This document shows, piece after piece, positions 1-8,388 of a DNA stretch of 14,005 nucleotides (positions are counted from its first letter, which is position 1; every line of letters starts with the position of its first letter). The stretch comes from Akkermansia sp. GTDB taxonomy: Bacteria; Verrucomicrobiota; Verrucomicrobiia; Verrucomicrobiales; Akkermansiaceae. The notes beneath the pieces were generated by a model. That model was not told the origin of the DNA, ran no database searches, and saw nothing but the letters and a program-made list of their open reading frames with translations. The stretch is from contig JAFZGH010000315.1 in the NCBI GenBank assembly GCA_017555465.1, positions 1-14,005 of the forward strand, in the 5' to 3' direction. Position numbers and translations under genes: made by a program.

Positions 1-24
1 GAAATAAATTCCGGTGCAGCAGAC

Positions 25-3000
25 TCAATCCGTAATGATGTTCAGCTCTGCCACAGCAGCAGAATCGCCACCATCATGAGCAGACAATGCCACAAAGCGG
101 ATGAACTTACCCGAGGCGGGGGTGAAGAACAGAGCTTCCTGTTTTTCTGCTGTATCAGCCATGGTGCCGCGGGCCACGGGTTCGCCCCAGCTCTTGCCAT
201 CCTTGCTGATGTAGACCTCATACTCCTTCACACGGGCTTCTTCCAGCTTGGCGCTCTGGAAGACAATGCCCTTCACCGTGCGCTCCCCGCCCATATCGAG
301 GCGGATTTCGTGCGGATAGCTGGCCATCGTCACACCCTTGAGCGTGTGCCAGTAAGTGTCGGGGTTGCCGTCCAGCACGTTGCGGGCAGGGCCGCCTTCC
401 GGCAGGTCGGAGCTGACATAGGCCACCGAGAAGAATGCATGCGGCGGGTATTCGCCCACCACGCGGGTGATGATGGGGGAAACCTCAGCCAGGGCGGCGT
501 AGGGGTCATTACCGGTGAGCGGGGTGCGGAAGATGAGCTTGAAGAACTTGGTAGCCACAGCTTCCTTGAGCATCACGCGCTGCTCGCTGTCCTCATCAAT
601 CATCTGGATGCTGGCATCCGGGGCGTTGCTCCAGGTCTTGCCATCGTCGGAGAGGTAGATCTCAATCTTACCGGCGCGGGAGGAGGAGCGCCCCTGGCGC
701 GGGGTGAAGGCAAAGCCGCGGAGTTCGGACATGGCGCCCATGTCGATGATGATTTCATGCGGATACGGAGGCATGGGGGTGGAACGCCATTCGGAATGCC
801 AGAAGGTATCGCGACGGCCGTCAATCAGATTCCAGGGGGAGTTGCTGCTGCCGGCGTAGCTGGAGCAGTAGGTGACGCGCATCACGTTGTCCGGCTTCCA
901 TTCAGGCAGCGTCTGGAACACTGCTACGCTTTTCATGCAGCCGTCGCTGGAGGCCGAGGCACGTACAATGCCGTCTTCGCGCTGCAGGAAGGGTTCCTTG
1001 TATTCCGTCTTGGTGCCATCAGGCAGGGTGACGGTAATCTTTGCATCGCGGGAGCCGCAAGTGGCGTGCACATAACCCACACTGTCGCGTGAGAGGGTGA
1101 CAGCACCGGTGAGCGGCAGCATCTTGCGTCCGATTTCGGCGGGGTTCTCACCCTGCAGCAGCGGGCGCAGAGAGAAAACGAAGGTGGTGGGCCCGGAAAG
1201 CGGGATATCGCGGTCCATGGGAAGCGGGCCGCAGGCGGCACCACCCAGACCCAGAGTAAAGGCATCCACGCTCAGTACGGTGGCGCCGGCGCGCTTTACT
1301 TCCTCCGGGTGAGCAGCTTCAAAGATATCGCGGGCAGTGTAGGGCAGCGCAGAGAAATTGAAGTTCTCGTGCGGTTCTGCGGCTACAACAAGACCTATAC
1401 CCTTATCGTCCGTCACAGCCACCCACTTGGTGTCCATGCGGTTGCCCATTTCCATGGGGAAGGGATAGCGTTCCACCATGCCGTCCACGGTGTTGCTCCA
1501 GATGCCCATGTGGGAGCCGGCCTTGCGGTCAGTGTAATTCTCGCCGGGGCCGCGGCCATACCAGCGCACGTTGGAGTAGCGCTCCGGCATGCTGAGGGTG
1601 TAGCCCAGCTTGGGCAGCACCACCTTGTTCATGCTGGGGATGATGCCGGCCTGCACGCTCACATAGCCATTCGGCAGGATGGTGTAGACCAGCTGGGTGG
1701 TGAACTTGAAGTCCTTCTCTGTGATGGGGCCGAGGTCTTTCACCTTGTAAGTGCCCTGGTCGTACTCACCGCTGTTGAGGTTTTCCTTGCGGGTGCCCTG
1801 GCTGATGACGTCGCAGGAAATACGCACCACACCGTGATCCAGGCGCTCCACCAGCAGCGGGGTGGCGCTGTGGGTCAGGTTGCCCAGGCCGTTGTTCAGC
1901 CACTGGTTCATGGCCCACTTGTCGTTGGCTACCGGGGCGCGGAACGCGTTGAGGTGCACGGTCGCCTTTTCGCCCAGCAGCTGCTGGCCGTTGACGATGT
2001 AGTTCTTGAGACCACCTGTCACTTTGTCGACGCAAAGGGAGAAGTTCGGCCCGATAACGAGCATCTGACCGCTCTGGTTGCGTACGTCAACCTTGGCATC
2101 AGTCAGCTGCATCAGGTTGTTGCGGGCATCGTAGCCGGTCATTTCCTCCGGCAGTTCCATCTGCTCAGTGGCAATGACATAGCCCTTGTCGGCCCATTCT
2201 GTCTTCTGCTTAAGCTGCAGGTTGACCGTCAGGTGATAGCGACGATCTTTCTTAAGGGAAAGAAGCTGTTCAGCCGTAAGCGGAAGCACAAGCTTCTGCG
2301 TGGCCAGCGGCGCAGCGGAAGGCACAAAGCTGCCCTGCAGCACCATCTTGCTGCCCTCTTCGCAGAGCATCCAGGTGCCGTCATAATCGGCCAGATTGGT
2401 AAAGAGGTGCTTATTGCGGATGTTGACCACAAGCCCCTGCTCTGTCAGTTCGCCCAGGGTGAAGGAGGCATTCTGCTGCACCTTGCGGATTTCGTCGTAC
2501 AGCGGGGTGACGGTGCGGTCGCTGTAAATCACACCCTTGATGCAGAAGATGCCGTCGTGCGGGTATTCGCCGTGGTCGCCGCCGTATGCCTGGCGGGTCA
2601 CCTTGCGGCCATCCGGCAGGGTGACCTCCTGGTCATAACTCTGGTGAATCCATTCCCAGATGCCGCCGCCGATGATGGAGTCGCTGCTGTCGATGGCTTC
2701 CCAGTAATCGGCCAGGTTGCCCATGGAGTTGCAGAGAATGTGGGCATATTCGGAGATATACCAGGGTTTCTCCAGCTTGGTGCCGGCAATGTTGCGGGCC
2801 CAGTTCACGCTGGGATACTGGTTGGAGCACAGGTCAGCCAGCTCGTTGTTGCGTTCGTACTGGGTGAGGCGGGAGGTATCGCGGCTCTTGATCCAGTCGC
2901 GCACGGCGGCAAAGTTATCGCCGGGGCCGGCTTCGTTGCCGTAGGACCAGATCACGACGCAGGGGTGGTTCTTGCTCTGTTCCACCATGTTCTTGTTGCG

Positions 3001-4428
3001 CCATACGTGCTGAGCCTTCCACTCTGCCGGGTGGGAGAGAGAGAGCTCGCCGTAGTAGTAGCCGTGGGATTCAATGTTGGCTTCATCGCACACATAGATA
3101 CCCAGCTCATCGCACATTTCGTAGAAGCGGTCTACCTGCGGGTAGTGGGAATTGCGGATGTGGTTGATGTTGCCGCGCTTCATGATGAGGAGCTCCTGGT
3201 AGCATTCCTCCTCGGTCACGGTGTGGCCATTGGCGTGCTGGCTTTCGTGGCGGTTCACACCCTTGAGCTTCACGGGCATGCCGTTCACCAGGAAGCGGCC
3301 ATCCACCAGCTGCACATCGCGGAAACCAATCTTGCGGGAAAGCGTTTCGGTGATTTCGCCCTGCTCATTCTTCAGGGTAAGCAGCAGGCGGTACAGGTTG
3401 GGCTTTTCAGCGCTCCAAAGCGCGGGCTTGGTGATGGTGGCGGCCAGAGTGGTCTGCACCTCTGCACCGGGGGCAATGTTCAGCGGGGTGCTGCTCATGG
3501 TGGCCACGGTCTTACCGGCAGCGTCGAGGAGTTCGCCCTGCACGGTGGTGGTGCCGGCAGCGGCGCTGCGGTTGTCCACATTCACCTCAATGCTCAGCTT
3601 GCTGTTGCTGTAATCCTTCCTGCCGGGCTCGCCGTCAAAGTTGGTGTGCACGAAAAAATCGCGGATCTGCACCTTCGGCGTGGTGTACATGTACACATCG
3701 CGGAAGATGCCGGAGAGACGCCACATGTCCTGGCATTCCAGGTAAGAACCGTCGCTGTAGCGGTAAACCTCAGCAGCAATCACATTCTTGCCGGGGCGCA
3801 CATATTTCGTAATATCGAACACAGCAGCCGTGCGGCTATCCTTGGAGAAACCAACCTTCTGTCCATTCACCCAGAGGTAGAAGAAGGAATCCACGCCATC
3901 GAAGCGGATGAACACCTCACGACCGTTCCAGTCGGCCGGGAGTTCAACATCGCGGCGGTAGCTGCCCACAGCGTTCGGCTCTGTAGCCGGGCAGGTATAG
4001 CGACCCTCATCCTTATTGCGGGGCTTGGTCATCACGCGCGGCCAGTCGCGCACAAAGGTGTAGCGCTGGTTGCTGTAAATCGGAGTACCGTAGCCGCGCA
4101 TCTGCCAGTTGCTGGGCACATCAATCTCAGCCCAGCTGCTAAGGTCAGTTTCGGGTTTGTAGAAATCAAGCGGACGGGAATCCGGGCTGGGAGACCAGTG
4201 GAATTTCCAGTTTCCATTCAGAGAGAGGACAAGCGAAGAATCCTTGCGGTGACCTTTCAACGCTTCATCACGATTGGCGAACGGCACATAGAATGCGCGG
4301 GCTTCTTCACGCCCCTGAGAGAGGTTCTGCGGGTTTTCCCAATCGGGATGCGGTGTGTACGCATTTTCCCCCATTGCGAGAGCCCCGGTCATTGCAATCA
4401 TTGCCGTCATGCTTTTGAGCAAGTTCAT
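25..4428 (-). CDS. Exported GH2 beta-galactosidase with two C-terminal CBM32 (F5/8 type C) modules
   Basis: Predicted to hydrolyse terminal beta-galactosides from glycans outside the cytoplasm. The 1467-aa protein starts with a signal peptide (about residues 1-23, ending GENA). The GH2 sugar-binding domain follows (about 45-250), then an Ig-like domain (about 255-370) and the TIM barrel (about 375-650). The acid/base Glu is E499 in WSYGNEAG and the nucleophile is E560 in YISEYAH; KGVNRHE and DEANIESHG are typical LacZ-type motifs. The beta-galactosidase small-chain-like region covers about 780-1095. A stretch at about 1110-1170 resembles the chitobiase C-terminal fold. Two discoidin-like modules end the protein (about 1185-1320 and 1335-1467); each has a DG..DTFWH or DG.PDTYWH motif and a PHEI..DMG strand. 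It is far longer than LacZ (about 1020 aa) because of these tails. The start is the only one that gives a signal peptide and fits the promoter. Substrate (mucin or dietary galactoside) is inference. Confidence 0.95.
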   Translation of the reverse strand: MNLLKSMTAMIAMTGALAMGENAYTPHPDWENPQNLSQGREEARAFYVPFANRDEALKGHRKDSSLVLSLNGNWKFHWSPSPDSRPLDFYKPETDLSSWAEIDVPSNWQMRGYGTPIYSNQRYTFVRDWPRVMTKPRNKDEGRYTCPATEPNAVGSYRRDVELPADWNGREVFIRFDGVDSFFYLWVNGQKVGFSKDSRTAAVFDITKYVRPGKNVIAAEVYRYSDGSYLECQDMWRLSGIFRDVYMYTTPKVQIRDFFVHTNFDGEPGRKDYSNSKLSIEVNVDNRSAAAGTTTVQGELLDAAGKTVATMSSTPLNIAPGAEVQTTLAATITKPALWSAEKPNLYRLLLTLKNEQGEITETLSRKIGFRDVQLVDGRFLVNGMPVKLKGVNRHESQHANGHTVTEEECYQELLIMKRGNINHIRNSHYPQVDRFYEMCDELGIYVCDEANIESHGYYYGELSLSHPAEWKAQHVWRNKNMVEQSKNHPCVVIWSYGNEAGPGDNFAAVRDWIKSRDTSRLTQYERNNELADLCSNQYPSVNWARNIAGTKLEKPWYISEYAHILCNSMGNLADYWEAIDSSDSIIGGGIWEWIHQSYDQEVTLPDGRKVTRQAYGGDHGEYPHDGIFCIKGVIYSDRTVTPLYDEIRKVQQNASFTLGELTEQGLVVNIRNKHLFTNLADYDGTWMLCEEGSKMVLQGSFVPSAAPLATQKLVLPLTAEQLLSLKKDRRYHLTVNLQLKQKTEWADKGYVIATEQMELPEEMTGYDARNNLMQLTDAKVDVRNQSGQMLVIGPNFSLCVDKVTGGLKNYIVNGQQLLGEKATVHLNAFRAPVANDKWAMNQWLNNGLGNLTHSATPLLVERLDHGVVRISCDVISQGTRKENLNSGEYDQGTYKVKDLGPITEKDFKFTTQLVYTILPNGYVSVQAGIIPSMNKVVLPKLGYTLSMPERYSNVRWYGRGPGENYTDRKAGSHMGIWSNTVDGMVERYPFPMEMGNRMDTKWVAVTDDKGIGLVVAAEPHENFNFSALPYTARDIFEAAHPEEVKRAGATVLSVDAFTLGLGGAACGPLPMDRDIPLSGPTTFVFSLRPLLQGENPAEIGRKMLPLTGAVTLSRDSVGYVHATCGSRDAKITVTLPDGTKTEYKEPFLQREDGIVRASASSDGCMKSVAVFQTLPEWKPDNVMRVTYCSSYAGSSNSPWNLIDGRRDTFWHSEWRSTPMPPYPHEIIIDMGAMSELRGFAFTPRQGRSSSRAGKIEIYLSDDGKTWSNAPDASIQMIDEDSEQRVMLKEAVATKFFKLIFRTPLTGNDPYAALAEVSPIITRVVGEYPPHAFFSVAYVSSDLPEGGPARNVLDGNPDTYWHTLKGVTMASYPHEIRLDMGGERTVKGIVFQSAKLEEARVKEYEVYISKDGKSWGEPVARGTMADTAEKQEALFFTPASGKFIRFVALSAHDGGDSAAVAELNIITD

Positions 4429-4437
4429 ACGAAATAT

Positions 4438-4466
4438 ATACTACACAAAATATCTTTATCTTTCAA
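4438..4466 (-). promoter_or_regulatory. Sigma70-type promoter of the beta-galactosidase gene
   Basis: On the minus strand TTGAAA (4466-4461) is followed after 17 bp by TAGTAT (4443-4438). The predicted start of transcription, near 4431, lies only about 3 nt before the start codon. A 12-bp A/T palindrome (4469-4480, AAAATATATTTT) sits directly upstream of the -35 and could act as an UP element or operator. Boxes are read by eye; spacing is ideal. Confidence 0.6.
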
Positions 4467-4503
4467 GGAAAATATATTTTGAGACAGCACAGGGGAATTT
4501 TAC

Positions 4504-4532
4504 TTGTTAGATGAGCCGATCAATGGTACTAT
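4504..4532 (+). promoter_or_regulatory. Extended -10 promoter of the sugar transferase operon; decides the start codon
   Basis: TTGTTA (4504-4509), 17 bp, then TACTAT (4527-4532) preceded by TGG, an extended -10. Predicted transcription start is near 4539, so the in-frame TTG at 4504 would lie upstream of the mRNA. The ATG at 4546 is therefore the likely start, with a leader of about 7 nt. Confidence 0.55.
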
Positions 4533-4545
4533 ACGCGCCGAACTT

Positions 4546-5952
4546 ATGACCCGCAGAAGCAGATTTTACCACCGTTATCTGTACCCATGTATGGACTTTG
4601 TCCTGGCATGTGTTTTTGCTTATTGCTCGCCGTATGTAACGAATACTGTTGCCGAGCTGCGCGGGCAGCCGGCACATGAATTTGTGAATCTGCTGACCTC
4701 GTTCCCCTTCCTGGCAGGGGCTGCGCTTGCAGCCGTACCGATTCTTCTGCGTCAGGTGGGTTTTTACCACAAACAGAACATGCAGCGGGTCAGCACGGCG
4801 CTGCGCCAGCTTCTTGGCTTTGCTGCGTACTACCTTTGCGGTATCGGTCTTTACCTGACAGTGGAAGAAACCTCTCTATACCATAGCCAGGCTCTGCTGG
4901 TAAATCTGGTAGGCATAACGCTGGTGGTATTCCTCCGTTTCCTGGCGGTGCGGTTGCTGTATCTGCACAGGAATGACGCGCTGACCCACCGCCGCCAGGT
5001 TATTCTAGCCGGCGCTGCGGCAGATATTGAAAAAGGTTGGAACGCCTTTCCGGAATACTGGACGCGCAATTTCAATGTTGTGGGACGCATTGAACCCGGC
5101 GCGAATAGTGAGCAGGAAGTCCAGAAGCTCATTGAAGAACACAGCGTGAATGGCCTGTATGTTTTCGGCGGTCTGGCGGCACACCACGCTTTTGAAAACA
5201 TCATTCTGCAGTGCGAACTGCAGGGGATTGATGTGAACGTGATACTCGGCAACCGCATGGGCACGAGCCTGCGAGCAGATATCAACGAAGTAGGCGAATC
5301 CCGCATGCTGGTGCTCTGCTCCACCCCCGCGTATTCCTGGCCACGTGCATTCAAAGCCATCATGGATCGCATTGTGGCGCTCATCATCCTGATTTGTTCC
5401 TCCCCTCTCTGGCTGCTGGCTGCCATCGGCATCAAGCTGAGCGACCCGAAGGGCCCCGTCTTCTTCCGGCAAAAGCGTTCCGGTGTGTATGGCCGCGTGT
5501 TCCATATGTGGAAATTCCGTTCTATGTATGTGGATGCCGAGGCGCGTCTGGACGAAGTGAAAGCCAAGTACGGCAACGAGATGAACGGTCCGATTTTCAA
5601 ACTGACGAATGACCCGCGCATCTTTAAGTTCGGACATTTCATCCGCAAGACCTCCATCGACGAGCTACCGCAGCTGCTCAATATCCTCTGCGGCGATATG
5701 AGCATTGTGGGTCCGCGCCCGCTGCCGGTATATGAAACGGAAGCCTTCCCGAAGATTGAACACCGCCGCCGTCTGAGCGTGAAACCAGGACTCACCTGTT
5801 TCTGGCAGATTGAAGACCGCAGCGACAACGGCGACTTCGATAACATGGTGAACAAGGACCTTCGCTATATTGATGAGTGGAGTCTCTGGCTGGATATCAA
5901 ACTCTTCTTCCGCACGATTCCTGCCGTCTTGTTCCGCAAGGGAGCCAAGTAA
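4546..5952 (+). CDS. Polyprenyl-phosphate sugar-1-phosphate transferase (WbaP/WcaJ type)
   Basis: Predicted to move a sugar-1-phosphate from a nucleotide sugar to undecaprenyl phosphate, the first membrane step of capsule, exopolysaccharide or O-antigen repeat synthesis. The 468-aa protein has four N-terminal membrane segments (about 16-33, 52-68, 88-105, 118-138), a soluble CoA-binding-like domain (about 148-260), a re-entrant hydrophobic helix (about 277-296) and the catalytic bacterial sugar transferase domain. Key motifs are WKFRSM (322-327), RKTSIDELPQL (367-377, with the Asp-Glu dyad D372/E373) and GDMSIVGPRPLP (383-394). Length is normal for the long family form. An ORF reading back to TTG 4504 exists but conflicts with the promoter. 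No glycosyltransferase, flippase or polymerase lies beside it, so it is an orphan priming enzyme here. It leads into trmL with a 2-nt gap. The sugar specificity cannot be read. Confidence 0.93.
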   Translation: MTRRSRFYHRYLYPCMDFVLACVFAYCSPYVTNTVAELRGQPAHEFVNLLTSFPFLAGAALAAVPILLRQVGFYHKQNMQRVSTALRQLLGFAAYYLCGIGLYLTVEETSLYHSQALLVNLVGITLVVFLRFLAVRLLYLHRNDALTHRRQVILAGAAADIEKGWNAFPEYWTRNFNVVGRIEPGANSEQEVQKLIEEHSVNGLYVFGGLAAHHAFENIILQCELQGIDVNVILGNRMGTSLRADINEVGESRMLVLCSTPAYSWPRAFKAIMDRIVALIILICSSPLWLLAAIGIKLSDPKGPVFFRQKRSGVYGRVFHMWKFRSMYVDAEARLDEVKAKYGNEMNGPIFKLTNDPRIFKFGHFIRKTSIDELPQLLNILCGDMSIVGPRPLPVYETEAFPKIEHRRRLSVKPGLTCFWQIEDRSDNGDFDNMVNKDLRYIDEWSLWLDIKLFFRTIPAVLFRKGAK

Positions 5953-5954
5953 TC

Positions 5955-6428
5955 ATGTTCCACATCGTCCTCTTCCACCCCGAAATCCCGCACAACACCG
6001 GCGCCGCAGGGCGCCTGGCAGTAGCCACAGGGGCACGCCTGCACCTCATCAAGCCACTGGGTTTCAGCCTGGATGAAAAGCACGTGCGCCGCACCGGGCT
6101 GGATTACTGGAAACACGTGGACCTGCAGCTCTGGGATTCACTGGATGAACTGGAAGCCGCTGCTGCCCCGGGGGCGCGTTTCTGGTACCTTTCCACCAAG
6201 GCCACACACAGCATCTGGGACCCTTCCCTGCCTCTGCAGGATGGTGATTACCTCGTATTCGGCCCGGAATCCAAGGGACTGCCGGAACGCTGGATTGAAA
6301 CCCACCCCGAAACCGCGCTGCGCATCCCCATGCCTGGCGAACGAGCCCGCTCACTGAACCTTTCCACCTCCATTGCCATCATGCTCTACGAAGGGCTGCG
6401 GCGCACCCTGCCTGCTGGTCAGTTATGA
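5955..6428 (+). CDS. trmL: tRNA (cytidine/uridine-34 2'-O)-methyltransferase TrmL
   Basis: SPOUT-family enzyme that uses S-adenosylmethionine to methylate the 2'-OH of the wobble nucleotide in certain leucine tRNAs, in the cytoplasm. The 157-aa length matches the minimal TrmL fold. Visible family signatures are PEIPHNTG near residue 9, KHVRRTGLDYW near 42, the knot motif FGPESKGLP near 102, and RIPMPGERARSLNLSTSIAI near 122, very close to the E. coli protein. The ATG at 5955 lies 2 nt after the upstream stop and is preceded by AAGGGAG (5938-5944) at a workable distance. An upstream GTG at 5877 would add residues inside the neighbour gene that the family lacks, so it was rejected. The stop overlaps the next start (ATGA), which suggests translational coupling. 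Confidence 0.95.
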   Translation: MFHIVLFHPEIPHNTGAAGRLAVATGARLHLIKPLGFSLDEKHVRRTGLDYWKHVDLQLWDSLDELEAAAAPGARFWYLSTKATHSIWDPSLPLQDGDYLVFGPESKGLPERWIETHPETALRIPMPGERARSLNLSTSIAIMLYEGLRRTLPAGQL

Positions 6429-6994
6429 AAAACATCGTCTACTTTGATTTGGAAACCCGCCGCTCTGCTGCAGAAGTAGGCGGTTGGCATGAAACCGCCA
6501 AAATGGGTGTTTCCGTAGCTGTCACCTTCTCCACCCGTGATAATGCGTACCACATCTACACCGAAGACCGCATGGAAGAGCTCATCGAAGAGCTGCGCAT
6601 GGCTGACCTGGTGGTGGGCTATAACCATGTGAATTTCGATTACGGTGTTCTGCAGGCCTTCACTTTCTGGACTGTGGCTGATGTCACGCATAACCTCGAC
6701 CTCTGTACCGATTTAAGTTCCCGCATCGGCCACCGTCTCAAGCTGGACTCTGTGGCCAAGGTGACCCTGGGCGGCAATTCCAAGACCGCCGAAGGGACAG
6801 ATGCCCTCAAGTGGTGGGCTGAATATGAAAAGACCGGTGATGTACAGAAGGTGCTGGATATTGCACGCTACTGCTGCTTCGATGTCAAAGTCACCATGGA
6901 AGTACACCGCTTTGGCGTAGAGAATGGCTATGTGCTCTACGAAAACAAACAGGGACAAGTGGAAAAAATCGAAGTCGACTGGGCGGAGAGATGA
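6425..6994 (+). CDS. Small DEDDy 3'-5' exonuclease-like (RNase H fold) protein
   Basis: 189 aa; probably a nuclease acting on RNA or DNA ends, substrate unknown. The exonuclease motifs are visible in order: FDLET (D8, E10; motif I), VGYNHVNFDYGVL (N67, D72; motif II) and RYCCFD (Y149, D153; motif III, YxxxD). All five acidic/tyrosine positions of a DEDDy enzyme are therefore present. It is close in style to the RNase H-like domain found in YprB-type proteins, but stands alone with no helicase, TPR or finger domain attached. Its ATG overlaps the trmL stop by 4 nt and has no Shine-Dalgarno of its own, so translation probably depends on trmL. A role in tRNA or RNA turnover would suit the context, but that is inference. 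Confidence 0.75.
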   Translation: MKNIVYFDLETRRSAAEVGGWHETAKMGVSVAVTFSTRDNAYHIYTEDRMEELIEELRMADLVVGYNHVNFDYGVLQAFTFWTVADVTHNLDLCTDLSSRIGHRLKLDSVAKVTLGGNSKTAEGTDALKWWAEYEKTGDVQKVLDIARYCCFDVKVTMEVHRFGVENGYVLYENKQGQVEKIEVDWAER

Positions 6995-7016
6995 CTCGCT
7001 ACCCCTTAGATTACCC

Positions 7017-7045
7017 TTGAAATAAGCTTTTGCATCTGCTAGCAT
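7017..7045 (+). promoter_or_regulatory. Extended -10 promoter of the RHH-mnmA unit
   Basis: TTGAAA (7017-7022), 17 bp, then TAGCAT (7040-7045) preceded by TGC, an extended -10. Predicted transcription start is near 7052, only about 9 nt before the ATG at 7061, and no Shine-Dalgarno is present in between. Confidence 0.55.
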
Positions 7046-7060
7046 AACCCACAGCTGATT

Positions 7061-7261
7061 ATGAAAACACGCACCATATCTTTCCGTTGCCCCGACGACC
7101 TGCTTGAAGAGATGGAAATTCTCTGCCGATACAACCGCATTGACCGCAGCGGCTTCATTGTGCAGGCTCTGCAAGGCATGCTCACCGGGCTCGCCCGTCA
7201 GGGTATCGTCGAGCAGCAGGCAGAACTGCCCCCCTCCCCCCTCAAAACGGAGGAGAAGTAA
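7061..7261 (+). CDS. Small ribbon-helix-helix (CopG/Arc-like) protein
   Basis: 66 aa. Residues 1-45 fit a ribbon-helix-helix DNA-binding fold: a beta strand TRTISFRCPDDL, helix A (DDLLEEMEILCRYN), a turn, then IDRSGFIVQALQGML as helix B. The R-x-G/S-x-F-I/V signature is typical of CopG-like dimers. The last 20 residues are Pro/Glu-rich and probably disordered. It starts its own promoter unit and ends 23 bp before mnmA, so the two are probably co-transcribed. No toxin gene adjoins it, so an antitoxin role is not supported here; a small transcription regulator, possibly of its own operon, is the simplest guess. The start is the only ATG that includes the whole beta strand. Confidence 0.75.
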   Translation: MKTRTISFRCPDDLLEEMEILCRYNRIDRSGFIVQALQGMLTGLARQGIVEQQAELPPSPLKTEEK

Positions 7262-7284
7262 TCCTTCTGTTTCCTGGCGACCAC

Positions 7285-8373
7285 ATGGCCCGTATCCTGA
7301 CAGCTCTGAGTGGCGGCGTAGACAGCGCTGCCGCCGCTGCCTTGCTGGTTGAGCAAGGACATGAGGTCGTGGCCGCCTACATGAAAAACTGGGTCAACGA
7401 GGAAAACATCCCCGGCGAATGCCCCTGGGAGCGCGATATTGAAGACGCTCTCGGCGTCTGCCGCAAGCTGGGTATCGAGTTCCGCGTGATAGACCTCATT
7501 GAGCAATACCGCCAGCGCATCGTCAACTACCTGATTGAGGGCTACCGCAACGGCTCTACCCCGAACCCGGATGTACTCTGCAACCGCGAAATGAAATTCG
7601 GCGTGTTGCTGGATTACGCCCTGGAGCAGGGATTCTCCGGCGTAGCCACCGGTCACTATGCGCAACGGCTGGATATACCCGGCGAGGGCAGCTATATTCT
7701 GCGCGGGGCTGATGAAAACAAAGACCAGTCCTATTTCCTGGCACTCATGCGCCCGGAACAGGTGGCGCACGCCATATTCCCCGTAGGTGGCATCACCAAA
7801 CCCCAGGTGCGCGAGATTGCCCGCCGTTTCAACCTGCCTAACGCTGAGAAGAAGGACTCCCAGGGCATCTGCTTCATTGGCCAGGTCAAGATGAGCGATT
7901 TCCTGCGCCACTACCTGCCTGATAATCCAGGCGATATTGTAGATATCCACGGTCGGAAACTGGGACGCCACGATGGCTTGCACCTTTTCACCATGGGGCA
8001 GCGCAAGGGGCACCACGTGGCCTCTCCCCGTGAGGGAGTGGCCTATGTCGTTGTCGGCAAGGATTTGAAGCACAACCGCCTCATCCTCGGGTACGAGGGA
8101 GAAGAAACACCAGGACTTTACACCCGCCACGCCATCGTCGGCAGCATTTCCAACACTCTGACACCGCTGCCAGAGCGCGTAATGGCACAACCACGCTACC
8201 GCGCCGCCGCCGTACCGGCCACCTGTACCCACCTGGGTAATGGCAAGGTGCAGCTGGATTTTGACACACCCGTGCGCGCCCTGGCGCTGGGGCAGGTTTG
8301 CGCATTTTATGAGCCCGATGCTCTGCGCGGTGAAAAACTGCTGGGCGGCGGCTTCTTCGAGTCTTTTGCTTGA
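7285..8373 (+). CDS. mnmA: tRNA-specific 2-thiouridylase MnmA
   Basis: Catalyses ATP-dependent thiolation of uridine-34 at the wobble position of Lys, Glu and Gln tRNAs, taking sulfur from a cysteine desulfurase relay. The 362-aa length is normal. The N-terminal PP-loop motif LSGGVDSA (8-15) binds ATP. The catalytic cysteines are C99 in NPDVLCNREMKFG and C196 in DSQGICFIG, both conserved. ATGHYA (121-126) and TMGQRKGHHV (236-245) are further family signatures; the C-terminal third is the beta-barrel tRNA-contact domain. The start gives the canonical N-terminus directly before the PP-loop. No clear Shine-Dalgarno precedes it; GGAGGAG at 7250-7256 is too far away, so coupling to the upstream small gene is possible. 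Converges with the gene at 8389-8931 with only 15 bp between stops. Confidence 0.97.
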   Translation: MARILTALSGGVDSAAAAALLVEQGHEVVAAYMKNWVNEENIPGECPWERDIEDALGVCRKLGIEFRVIDLIEQYRQRIVNYLIEGYRNGSTPNPDVLCNREMKFGVLLDYALEQGFSGVATGHYAQRLDIPGEGSYILRGADENKDQSYFLALMRPEQVAHAIFPVGGITKPQVREIARRFNLPNAEKKDSQGICFIGQVKMSDFLRHYLPDNPGDIVDIHGRKLGRHDGLHLFTMGQRKGHHVASPREGVAYVVVGKDLKHNRLILGYEGEETPGLYTRHAIVGSISNTLTPLPERVMAQPRYRAAAVPATCTHLGNGKVQLDFDTPVRALALGQVCAFYEPDALRGEKLLGGGFFESFA

Positions 8374-8388
8374 CGCAGGAAACTCGCG

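Noticed and set aside
1..24. Possible terminator arm after the beta-galactosidase
   Set aside because: The stretch read on the minus strand ends the window before a second arm can be seen, so no stem can be verified.
1309..4482. Very long open frame (1057 codons) on the plus strand opposite the beta-galactosidase
   Set aside because: It is the antisense shadow of a GC-rich gene. The protein is rich in His, Ala, Val and Gly with no recognisable domain, while the minus-strand frame has complete GH2 and CBM32 motifs.
4851..5855. Long minus-strand frame across the sugar transferase
   Set aside because: Composition is Ser/Arg/Met-rich with no domain; the plus frame has all catalytic motifs of the sugar transferase family.
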